This document shows positions 8,399-14,566 of a DNA stretch of 22,311 bases, in pieces. Source of the stretch: Methanoculleus sp. UBA208 (GTDB taxonomy: Archaea > Halobacteriota > Methanomicrobia > Methanomicrobiales > Methanoculleaceae). Made by a program: the position numbers and the translations under genes. The DNA is taken from NCBI RefSeq assembly GCF_002498065.1, contig NZ_DAFZ01000052.1, forward strand, positions 1 to 22,311, given 5' to 3'. Below the pieces are notes generated by a model. That model saw only the letters and a list, made by a program, of their open reading frames with translations, was not told the DNA's origin and did no database searches. Position 1 is the stretch's first letter; each line of letters opens with the position of its first letter.

Positions 8399-8426
8399 TT
8401 TATACCCTTTCTGTGCCGTTCGTCTC
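8399..8426 (-). promoter_or_regulatory. Promoter with shared CGGCACAGAAA element (unit 2)
   Basis: On the minus strand GTATAAACG (8405-8397) is a TATA box about 40 bases before the ATG at 8362, giving a short leader that contains AAGGAG. Directly upstream is CGGCACAGAAA (8418-8408), identical in sequence and in spacing to TATA to the element in the promoter of the upstream unit at 10818-10846. Confidence 0.65.
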
Positions 8427-8431
8427 CGTAC

Positions 8432-8457
8432 GCATGAGCACCTGACGGTGCTCATGC
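8432..8457. repeat. Perfect 11-bp inverted repeat
   Basis: GCATGAGCACC and GGTGCTCATGC are separated by four bases. The hairpin lies between the stop of the gene ending at 8480 and the promoter at 8399-8426. A second small hairpin (CGGAC, 5-base loop, GTCCG) follows at about 8460-8474. It could end or protect the upstream transcript, or act as an operator; there is no T tract after it. Confidence 0.55.
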
Positions 8458-8479
8458 TCCGGACGTCCCGTCCGTCGCA

Positions 8480-9196
8480 TCAGGTATACACAACCCTCTC
8501 CGCCAACCCGATCTCCCGGGGAGGAAAGACGACCAGCGCTTCCGGGTTCTCGTCGATCCGGCGTGAAGTTCGGTTATTGTTCGGATCGATCTCCGCAGGC
8601 TCGGGGAACGGGTAAATCTCGATGGTGTGCCAGGCCTCCGTGGTGGCAAAGGAGATCTCCTTTAAGGGGCGGAGCGTGCCGTTCTCGATGGCGTAGATGT
8701 TTTTGTAGGTGTCGTCGTAGGTCCGGTTCTCCTCGTGGTAAAAGACCTTCAGGTTCATCCCCCTCTCGCCGTAGGAGATCTCGCTAAACGGAATGCTGTC
8801 GACGGCGGCGAGGACCCCCAGCGGGTGGGGGTGGGGAGGCCGGTAATCGAGCCGCTGGGACGAGAGGTAGGCGCTCCCGTTCCGGAGGACGAAGGCGGAG
8901 TGAACCCAGGGCTCCCCCTCCATATCGGCGAAGAAGTGGAACCGGATCACGGTAAACGAGCCGTTTGCGTCGAAACTCATGTCGAGCCTCGCCCCTCTCG
9001 CCGTCCGGTTATCGAACGGGATCTGCTCTTCCATCGCCTCCCAGATCTCGATAATCGGGGGGTTGTACCGCTCCACAGGGAGGACCGGGACGGTCTCGTA
9101 GTCTATCGTCTCGTAGGCGGGCGAGACGTAGGAGGCACGCCAGAGGACGAACGCCACCACGATGGCGATGCCGAGCGCGAGCCACCGGTCCTTCAT
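8480..9196 (-). CDS. Membrane-anchored extracytoplasmic protein, unknown family
   Basis: The product is 238 residues. One N-terminal membrane helix (WLALGIAIVVAFVLW, about 5-20) acts as an uncleaved anchor; the rest is soluble, mostly beta, and carries several N-glycosylation sequons (FDNRTARG, ANGSFT, RNGSAY, EENRTY, ENGTL), so it should face outside. No known domain is recognised. Its ATG overlaps the stop of the preceding propeller gene in an ATGA junction, so the two are probably made together. It ends the upstream unit; a perfect inverted repeat follows 23 bases later. Confidence 0.7.
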   Translation of the reverse strand: MKDRWLALGIAIVVAFVLWRASYVSPAYETIDYETVPVLPVERYNPPIIEIWEAMEEQIPFDNRTARGARLDMSFDANGSFTVIRFHFFADMEGEPWVHSAFVLRNGSAYLSSQRLDYRPPHPHPLGVLAAVDSIPFSEISYGERGMNLKVFYHEENRTYDDTYKNIYAIENGTLRPLKEISFATTEAWHTIEIYPFPEPAEIDPNNNRTSRRIDENPEALVVFPPREIGLAERVVYT

Positions 9197-10797
9197 GCGG
9201 CCGTGCTCCCGGCGATGATGTAGCCGCCGTCTGCAGTGCCGATGCCACAGACCGAGTACAGGTCGATCTCGACCGGCCGCTCCTGCCGCCAGACCTCGTT
9301 GCCCGCAATATCCCTGCCGACGAGCGTGACGCCCCCATCGGCGGGAGCGATCGAGAGGTAGCCGCCCGAAGACAAGACCACAACCCCGCCGTCGTCATCG
9401 AGGGTGTGGAAATCCGTCATATTCCCGTTTTCGTCCAGTGAGAAGAGGTAGCCCTGGTTTGCCCTTTCAACGCCGCCCCAGATGTTTTCGGGGAAGGTCG
9501 TCGACCGGTAGAGGACGGCGAACCGTCCCGGTGCCGTCTCCCGGGCCCCCAGGAGTTCGTCGAGCCCCTCGCTTCCGAAATCCCGCTTCCAGAGGACGGT
9601 GCCGTTTTCGTCCAGACGGACCGCCTTTAGGTACGTCTCGAAATGGTCCCCTGCAAAGACGTGTTGCCCCTCTACGAAGACGAGAACGCCACCCTCAGGG
9701 GCCGGATAGATCGGGTGGTAGTCGATACCGCCTGCGTCGTCGAGCGAGACCTGCCAGAGCCTTATACCGTCGCCATCAAAACAGGCGACCTGATCCTCCC
9801 ACGCCGCGATGGAACGGCCGTCTGTATGAGCGAGCAGGGAGACGGGTGCCATTCCCGGGCTCTCGTTGACGAAGGACCGCTCCCAGACCGGCTCTCCCCC
9901 GGCATCGACGCGGACGATCCCGGGCATCTCCGTGGCCGCCAGGAACCCCCCGCCGGACGCCGGGACGAGCGCGGTCACGCGCCCGAATCCGGTCTCGATC
10001 ACCAGCCGGTCGAGGGCGTTCCCGCGTTCGCCGTAGGTGAGGATATGCACCGTGTTCGCCTCCCGGCCGTATTCCGTGACCCCAAGAGCGTAGCCGCCCG
10101 GGAATTCGGCCAGGACCTCGGGCCGGTCGTAGGCGTCGATATCGGCCCGTGCCTCCCACTCGATATCGCCTGCGGCGGATACCTTGAGGATCAGGATATC
10201 GGTCTCCGGTGCGGGCGCACCGCCGGAGTAGGGCGCGGGAGGAATGACGCCTGCGGCGATGCCGCCCATCGCAAGGAGCGGCGGGACGGCGATGAACGCG
10301 ACCGCGACCGCCGCGAGCGGGAGGACGTTCCTGTAATCTCCCGACCGCTCTCTCTTGAGGGACGACGCGACCAGTCCCCCGAGTCCGGCCACCAGCATCG
10401 CGCCGCCCACGAGGAGGAGGAACTGGAACCACGTTCCGGCGAGCGACTGGACGAGGTAGACGGGATCGGGAACAAACAGCAGTGTTCGGGCGGTGATCGC
10501 GGCGATTGCGCCTGCGAGGACGGCAGAAAGGAACCGGGTGCTTCGGGCGGCGGTGCCGTTCGCGTACGCCGTAAGAAACCCGGCAAAGAAGAGAACCAGC
10601 AGGATCGAGATAAACGTCTGCGTGATCCCTACCCCCAGGAAACCCTGGTTGTAGGCGGACGGGTCGCTCCAGCAGCACGAGAGCGCCTCCACCACCCCGA
10701 GGAAGGCCGCCCCGGCAAGGAGCCCGATACCGGCCGGGACGGCGACGATATGGCGGCGCGGCACCGCCGCAGGCACCTGTTCTCCCGGATCCGTCAT
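9193..10797 (-). CDS. Polytopic membrane protein with extracytoplasmic beta-propeller
   Basis: The product is 534 residues. The first 205 residues hold five or six membrane helices (including VAVPAGIGLLAGAAFLGVV, ISILLVLFFAGFLTAYA, LSAVLAGAIAAI, FLLLVGGAMLVAGLGGL and VLPLAAVAVAFIAVPPLLA). From about 215 to the end are propeller-like repeats marked by 'ILKVSAAGDIEWEARAD', 'DGDGIRLWQVSLDDAGG', 'LDENGTVLWKRDFGSEG' and 'IAGNEVWRQERP', alternating with 'GGYALGVTEYG' and 'GGYIIAGS' strands. This outward-facing sensor or scaffold has no assigned function. The ATG lies about 25 bases after the TATA box, so the message is probably leaderless. It is the first gene of a two-gene unit and is divergent from the membrane-bound regulator. 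Confidence 0.75.
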   Translation of the reverse strand: MTDPGEQVPAAVPRRHIVAVPAGIGLLAGAAFLGVVEALSCCWSDPSAYNQGFLGVGITQTFISILLVLFFAGFLTAYANGTAARSTRFLSAVLAGAIAAITARTLLFVPDPVYLVQSLAGTWFQFLLLVGGAMLVAGLGGLVASSLKRERSGDYRNVLPLAAVAVAFIAVPPLLAMGGIAAGVIPPAPYSGGAPAPETDILILKVSAAGDIEWEARADIDAYDRPEVLAEFPGGYALGVTEYGREANTVHILTYGERGNALDRLVIETGFGRVTALVPASGGGFLAATEMPGIVRVDAGGEPVWERSFVNESPGMAPVSLLAHTDGRSIAAWEDQVACFDGDGIRLWQVSLDDAGGIDYHPIYPAPEGGVLVFVEGQHVFAGDHFETYLKAVRLDENGTVLWKRDFGSEGLDELLGARETAPGRFAVLYRSTTFPENIWGGVERANQGYLFSLDENGNMTDFHTLDDDGGVVVLSSGGYLSIAPADGGVTLVGRDIAGNEVWRQERPVEIDLYSVCGIGTADGGYIIAGSTAA

Positions 10798-10817
10798 GGT
10801 GGAAGCTGGGGCGCGAG

Positions 10818-10846
10818 ATTATATACGGTTTCTGTGCCGGCTGTCT
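10818..10846 (-). promoter_or_regulatory. Promoter with shared CGGCACAGAAA element (unit 1)
   Basis: On the minus strand GTATATAAT (10826-10818) lies about 25 bases before the ATG at 10797, as expected for a leaderless archaeal gene. Immediately upstream CGGCACAGAAA (10839-10829) repeats the element at 8418-8408, and AGAC further upstream also matches. The 138-base region is shared with the divergent regulator gene, which has no clear TATA box of its own. Confidence 0.65.
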
Positions 10847-10935
10847 ATCCATAAGCCCCGGTTTCCCCGTAGCCGGGCGATGATGGCCGCCGACAAAGCG
10901 CAAAGGTCAAGAGTCCGCGCCCCAATTCCTGTAAC

Positions 10936-11703
10936 ATGCGACGCCGGACGGCTGCCGTACTCCTGATCATTCTTCTCGCCGCTCTTCCCGCCTGCGCGGC
11001 CGCTACGGGCTATACGGTCATGCCGGCCGGCGACTACGTACCCGACGGCCCGCCACAGGACCCGATACCCGTCGAGTGGTGGCAGGTTCCGCCCCAGATC
11101 CTGATCTGCAGTCTTCTCATGGATACATCCCCTGAACTCCTGATCATCGTCAACGTCCTGTTCCTGTTGAACGTCTGGCTCTTCTTCGGCTACCGCCGCA
11201 TCGCAAAACGCGCCGCACTCGAACATGAGACCCGGACGGCGATCTACAACCATATCAGCGCCCACCCGGGCATCCGCCTCGGCACCCTCGCTCAGGACCT
11301 CGGGATAAACCGGGGAACGCTGAGGTACCACCTCGGGAAACTGCAGGAGTTCGGGATGATCGCCACCGCCGCCGTCGAAGGCCGGACGGGATACTTCGAG
11401 AACCGGCAGAAGTATTCCCTTCTCGAAGAGAAGGTGCTCATCCACCATAGAAACCCGAACACGCGGGAGATCCTCGTCATCCTGCTGGAGAGCCCCGGGG
11501 CATCACGAAGGGGACTTGCCGAGCGGCTCGGGATCACCGCCTCGTCGGTCTCGTGGCACATACGGAGGCTGAAGGGCGACGGGATCGTGCTCCAGGAGAA
11601 GGCGGGAGGAGACGTCCGGTATTCCCTATCGAGCGAGTCGGCGGTGTTTGTCGGGGAGCGGGTGGGCGGCAGGCCCCATAGATCGCCGCGGCCGGGATCC
11701 TGA
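10936..11703 (+). CDS. Membrane-anchored regulator with two winged helices
   Basis: The product is 255 residues. An N-terminal signal or membrane segment (6-24) and a second helix (about 66-86, LLIIVNVLFLLNVWLFF) place a short loop outside and the rest in the cytoplasm. Residues 98-160 are a winged helix (IYNHISAHPGIRLGTLAQD, then NRGTLRYHLGKLQEFGMI); residues 176-232 are a second (EILVILLESPGAS, then LAERLGITASSVSWHIRRL). Paired ArsR/MarR-like domains on membrane anchors are common regulators in methanogens. It is transcribed divergently from the propeller-led unit, with 138 bases between, and is the obvious candidate for the factor that reads the shared promoter element. No ribosome site is seen before the ATG, so it may be leaderless. 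Confidence 0.8.
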   Translation: MRRRTAAVLLIILLAALPACAAATGYTVMPAGDYVPDGPPQDPIPVEWWQVPPQILICSLLMDTSPELLIIVNVLFLLNVWLFFGYRRIAKRAALEHETRTAIYNHISAHPGIRLGTLAQDLGINRGTLRYHLGKLQEFGMIATAAVEGRTGYFENRQKYSLLEEKVLIHHRNPNTREILVILLESPGASRRGLAERLGITASSVSWHIRRLKGDGIVLQEKAGGDVRYSLSSESAVFVGERVGGRPHRSPRPGS

Positions 11704-11729
11704 GTGCAGGCCCCCCCGGGTACCTCTAA

Positions 11730-11843
11730 AGATCCAGAACGGAGAAGAAGCATCTATCGTACTTCAGCGTTAAGGGGAATGAGAGGACAATCGAGCAACG
11801 GGAAATCGTGCACGAAGAATTCACAGCGATACAGGTAAAGTAA
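11730..11843 (+). pseudogene. C-terminal remnant of a T4 gp19-like tail tube protein
   Basis: The frame that stops with TAA at 11841-11843 reads GNERTIEQREIVHEEFT near its end. This fits the closing segment of phage-tail/eCIS tube proteins, whose usual form is NEVAIE-x2-E-x-AHEGL. Recognisable similarity begins around 11772; the frame is closed upstream at 11727, so at most 37 codons remain and there is no start. It lies 8 bases before the chaperone gene, as expected for a tail-module operon. The assignment rests on a short motif and on its neighbours. Confidence 0.45.
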
Positions 11844-11851
11844 GGTACATT

Positions 11852-12244
11852 ATGCCATTCCAGACAGAATTTTCCTTTACGCTGCCCCGGGGGTATCTCG
11901 ATCCCGACGGGGATCTTCACCGGGAGGAAGTCATGCGCCTCGCCACGGCTGCCGACGAGATCCTCCCGATGAAAGATCCGAGAGTACAGGCAAACCCGGC
12001 ATACCTGACCGCCATCCTGCTCTCGCGGGTGGTAACAAAACTCGGCAGGATCGAGAGCGTCAATACCCGGGTCATCGAGAACCTGTTTGCATCCGATCTT
12101 GCGTACCTGCAGGATTTTTATTGCAGGATCAATGAGGGAAGCACGGCAGGCGTCAAAGCCGTGTGCCCGAAATGCGGACACCGGTTTGAGGTAAAGGTGG
12201 TCCATCGGGGAAGTGACCGGCTACCCTTCAGAGCGCCTCTATGA
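11852..12244 (+). CDS. T4-type baseplate hub assembly chaperone-like protein (eCIS)
   Basis: The product is 130 residues. The block FSFTLPRGYLDPDGDLHREE, then VMRLATAADEI, RVQANPAYLTAILLSRVVTKLG and FASDLAYLQDFYCRINEG match what I know of the T4-family baseplate hub assembly chaperones encoded in bacterial and archaeal contractile injection (phage-tail-like) loci. The C-terminus has CPKCGHRFEV (Cys105, Cys108), a zinc-ribbon-like end seen in that family. In such loci it would help build the baseplate hub. Here there is no sheath, baseplate, spike or AAA gene around it, only fragments of a tube gene before and a DUF6760-type gene after, so the gene is probably an orphan. AAGGTA precedes the ATG. 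The last 11 codons overlap the DUF6760 remnant. Confidence 0.6.
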   Translation: MPFQTEFSFTLPRGYLDPDGDLHREEVMRLATAADEILPMKDPRVQANPAYLTAILLSRVVTKLGRIESVNTRVIENLFASDLAYLQDFYCRINEGSTAGVKAVCPKCGHRFEVKVVHRGSDRLPFRAPL

Positions 12245-12270
12245 CGAGGTAGTGAGGTTATCGGCCAATT
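12213..12270 (+). pseudogene. N-terminal remnant of a DUF6760-type eCIS protein
   Basis: A GTG at 12213 opens the reading TGYPSERLYDEVVRLSA, which resembles the start of the small DUF6760 proteins that follow the hub chaperone in eCIS loci (GYP-x-RLYEEV form). After about 19 codons the similarity is lost; the frame then drifts into the GNAT gene and stops at 12350. The break falls at about 12270, close to the acetyltransferase start, and looks like a deletion junction. Confidence 0.5.
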
Positions 12271-12285
12271 ATCCAGGTGAACAAA

Positions 12286-12840
12286 GTGAACCCCTTCCAC
12301 ATCCGCACCGAACGCCTCGACCTGATCCCCGCCACGCTCGAGATCCTTGAGGGCGACCGGGATGACCGTCAAAAACTCGCCCGCCTCCTCTCCGCCGCCG
12401 TCCCGGGATCGTGGCCGCCGCCGCTGCTCGACGAAGAGACACTCGGGGAGTTCATCAGGATGACGGCGGAGAACGCCGACCCGTTCTTCATCACCTGGTA
12501 CTGGGTGCGCGACGACCCGGCGGAGGGGGCGCGGGTCCTCATCGGCAGCGGGGGGATCGCCTCGGCGCCCGCCCACGGCACGGCGCTCATCGGCTACTCG
12601 GTGCTTGAGGAGTTCCAGTGCCGCGGGTATGCGACCGAGGCGGTCCGGCATATCGTCGCCACAGCCTTCGCCCTCCCCGGCGTCCGGCGGATCATGGCGA
12701 CGACCTATCCGGACCTCGTCGGGTCCATCCGGGTGCTGGAGAAGAACGGGTTTACCTGTGCCGGCAAAACCACCGCCGGGGAGGGGTTTGAAGAGGGGAC
12801 GAACGTCTACGTGCTGGAGAAAAACGCCGCTCCGGTCTGA
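12286..12840 (+). CDS. GNAT-family N-acetyltransferase (RimJ/RimL-like)
   Basis: The product is 184 residues. It opens with FHIRTERLDLIPATLE, the usual start of the Acetyltransf_3 (RimJ/RimL) group. The later strands fit the fold: IGSGGIAS, LIGYSVLEEFQCRGYATEAV (acetyl-CoA pyrophosphate loop Q-x-x-G-Y-A at 111-116), VRRIMATTYPDLVGSIRVLEKNGF and the closing YVLEKN. It should move an acetyl group from acetyl-CoA to an amine, possibly a protein N-terminus or a small molecule; the substrate is unknown. The GTG at 12286 is chosen because AGGTGA lies 5 bases upstream; another in-frame GTG at 12277 lacks such a site. It lies immediately after the truncated eCIS fragment and is followed by the Hsp20 gene with its own promoter. 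Confidence 0.8.
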   Translation: MNPFHIRTERLDLIPATLEILEGDRDDRQKLARLLSAAVPGSWPPPLLDEETLGEFIRMTAENADPFFITWYWVRDDPAEGARVLIGSGGIASAPAHGTALIGYSVLEEFQCRGYATEAVRHIVATAFALPGVRRIMATTYPDLVGSIRVLEKNGFTCAGKTTAGEGFEEGTNVYVLEKNAAPV

Positions 12841-12927
12841 GGCCGGAGGAGCGGGCATCGGCGCAGGACGGCACCAGAGAGGAGTTGGTCGTCCCCCAGT
12901 CGCTCGCGTTCACGCCGTCGCCCCTGG

Positions 12928-12954
12928 CCTGTCCCGCACAGGAACATATATAAA
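12928..12954 (+). promoter_or_regulatory. hsp20 promoter with inverted repeat next to TATA
   Basis: GGAAC then ATATATAAA (12946-12954) forms a strong BRE/TATA pair about 65 bases before the Hsp20 start. CCTGT (12928-12932) and ACAGG (12938-12942) form an inverted repeat that overlaps the BRE, a suitable place for a heat-shock repressor to block transcription factor B. Confidence 0.55.
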
Positions 12955-13014
12955 GTGTTCGCACCCTGTGAGCCTGCCGATACTGACAGAAGAGTGAGGC
13001 AGGAAGCGGTAACC

Positions 13015-13701
13015 ATGGCATGGAGAAGACCGGCACGTGAATTCTGGACCGAATTCGACACGATGCTCGGAGATATGCAGAGGCAGTTTGGCGAGGTGAT
13101 GGAGCGCCTCTCGGGAGCCGCACAGCAGGTACCCCTGCCCGGCGGAGCCGGGGCGATGATCGATGTCCTGGAGCACGATGCGGACGTCGTGGTCGTTGCC
13201 GACCTCCCGGGGGTGGGGAGGGAAGGGATATCCGTCCGGCTTCTCGACCCGAGGACGCTCAGGATCACCGCCCGGCGGGAGGAGGCGAAAGAGGAGAGAG
13301 AGGCGGGGTATCACATGCGGGAGCGGAGGATCGGCGCGATCTCCCGGACGGTCTCCCTCCCCACCGATGTCAGGGACGAGGGGGCGACCGCTACCTTCAA
13401 GAACGGCGTCCTCGAGGTGCGGCTGAAGAAGGTCGCCCAGATCCGCGGTAAGGAGATCCCGGTGGGTGCAGAAGCCGGGCAGGCCGCGGAGCAGCGGAGA
13501 GAGCAGGTAGAAAAGGAGTACCGGGAGGCCCGGGAAAAGGTGGAGCCGTCCGGGTACCTTCGTTCCCGCGACGTGATGGAAGAAGCGAAGGGGATCGAGC
13601 TCGAGGAGCGGGGAACCCCCAAAGAGCAGGAAACGGCCGCAAGGCTCCGCAGGCAGAAGGAAGAGCTGTACGAGGAGGGAAAGAGAAAACTCGCGGGGTA
13701 G
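13015..13701 (+). CDS. Small heat shock protein (Hsp20) with long charged C-terminal extension
   Basis: The product is 228 residues. The alpha-crystallin domain spans about 48-140 (MIDVLEHDADVVVVADLPGV, LRITARREE, ISRTVSLPTDV, FKNGVLEVRLKK), and I148-P-V150 is the IXI-type motif used in oligomer assembly. It should act as an ATP-independent holdase for unfolding proteins. Past the IXI motif it continues for 78 residues rich in Glu, Arg, Lys and Gln (QRREQVEKEYREAREK, then RLRRQKEELYEEGKRK), likely helical or coiled coil; most archaeal Hsp20s end soon after the motif. The ATG at 13015 is chosen since AGGAAGCGGT precedes it and the WRRPAREFW N-terminus follows; the frame also opens earlier at 12955, but that lies at the TATA box. 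Confidence 0.88.
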   Translation: MAWRRPAREFWTEFDTMLGDMQRQFGEVMERLSGAAQQVPLPGGAGAMIDVLEHDADVVVVADLPGVGREGISVRLLDPRTLRITARREEAKEEREAGYHMRERRIGAISRTVSLPTDVRDEGATATFKNGVLEVRLKKVAQIRGKEIPVGAEAGQAAEQRREQVEKEYREAREKVEPSGYLRSRDVMEEAKGIELEERGTPKEQETAARLRRQKEELYEEGKRKLAG

Positions 13702-13718
13702 GCGGCACGGAAAGCCCG

Positions 13719-14309
13719 TCATCCCGTGAGATCCCGGATGAACTCGAACCCTGACTCGATCGTATCCAGGTAACGCCGGTTGCGCCCGCCCGGATACGGC
13801 AGACAGAGAAGCCGGCTCTCCTCGAAGAGGGTCTCCCGGAGATGCCCCGGGATCCCGGTGATCGTTCTGGCACCGGAAAGAACGCTCGCGTAGGGCTCGA
13901 CATGACGGAGACCGGCAAGCGCCGTATTCCCAAGGGCGACGACGCACTCGGGTGCAAGGGCAGCGATCTCCGGGGCGAGGGTCTCGCGGGCGCTCATCCT
14001 GACGAGATCGGTTGGGATGACCGGCTTCCTGTTCTTCCGAAAGACGCACCTGACCGTGTCGACGAGGAAGGAACCTTTAGCGGCGAAGAGTTCGAGGTTC
14101 TCCCGGCGCGACCCTCCGTCGAGCCCGAGCAGCGAGAAGAGGTTCTCCGCGAGCCCCCGGGAGAGGGGCGGGGCGCCGGGACGGCACGGCGCGTCGTAGC
14201 GGTCATTCCAGAAGTAGGGGTACCCAGGGCTCCTGCAGTCGGCCGGTTCCGCGACCTCGCGCCGTCCGGCGGCCCTGGGCGGGGACTCGGCGACGAAGAG
14301 CACCTTCAC
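13719..14309 (-). CDS. Uracil-DNA glycosylase-like protein
   Basis: The product is 196 residues. It has the outline of the uracil-DNA glycosylase superfamily: a first strand VLFVAESPP (4-11) in place of the G-E-A-P-G motif, a central VDTVRCVFRKNRKP, a strand VVALGNTAL (123-131) and a late LPYPGGRNRRY (170-180) resembling the H-P-S-x-R-N motif. The usual active-site Asp/Asn and His are altered (Glu-Ser-Pro-Pro; Tyr-Pro-Gly), so it may act on another base or be a non-catalytic relative. The start overlaps the stop of a small upstream frame by four bases (ATGA), pointing to coupled translation. The gene converges on Hsp20, with 17 bases between their ends. Confidence 0.65.
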   Translation of the reverse strand: MKVLFVAESPPRAAGRREVAEPADCRSPGYPYFWNDRYDAPCRPGAPPLSRGLAENLFSLLGLDGGSRRENLELFAAKGSFLVDTVRCVFRKNRKPVIPTDLVRMSARETLAPEIAALAPECVVALGNTALAGLRHVEPYASVLSGARTITGIPGHLRETLFEESRLLCLPYPGGRNRRYLDTIESGFEFIRDLTG

Positions 14310-14464
14310 GCGGCCGGGTCTCCGGGACGCGCGGCCCCACAGGCATCGTGGGGCAGGAGGCCGGGCAGGAGAACGCCGCGGAGGTCAGGGCGCTCACGTG
14401 CGTAGCGAAGGTAGACCTCACGCATCGCAGCGGCGCTCACCGGCAGGGAATACCGAAAATCCAT
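14306..14464 (-). CDS. Small ORF coupled to the glycosylase-like gene
   Basis: This frame encodes 52 residues, beginning MDFRYSLPVSAAAMREVYLR and including RERPDLRGVLLPGLLPHD. I recognise no family. Support comes from the ATGA overlap with the next gene, AGGCGA about 10 bases before the ATG, and the position downstream of a TATA-like TTTATATG on the minus strand (about 14541-14534) that is shared in reverse with the helicase promoter. It could instead be a leader region with a chance frame. Confidence 0.4.
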   Translation of the reverse strand: MDFRYSLPVSAAAMREVYLRYARERPDLRGVLLPGLLPHDACGAARPGDPAA

Positions 14465-14533
14465 CGCTGTATCTTCGCCTGCAACATGGATATCGCTGCC
14501 GGATGCCGGACCGATCCCGGCGAGGGATGCGAC

Positions 14534-14541
14534 ATATAAAG
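14534..14541 (+). promoter_or_regulatory. TATA box of the DEAD-box helicase gene
   Basis: ATATAAAG ends 25 bases before the helicase ATG at 14567, so the message starts within a few bases of it. The same AT patch read on the minus strand could serve the small ORF and glycosylase-like gene. Confidence 0.55.
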
Positions 14542-14566
14542 AGGTAGCAACGCCAAGAAGTGGTGA

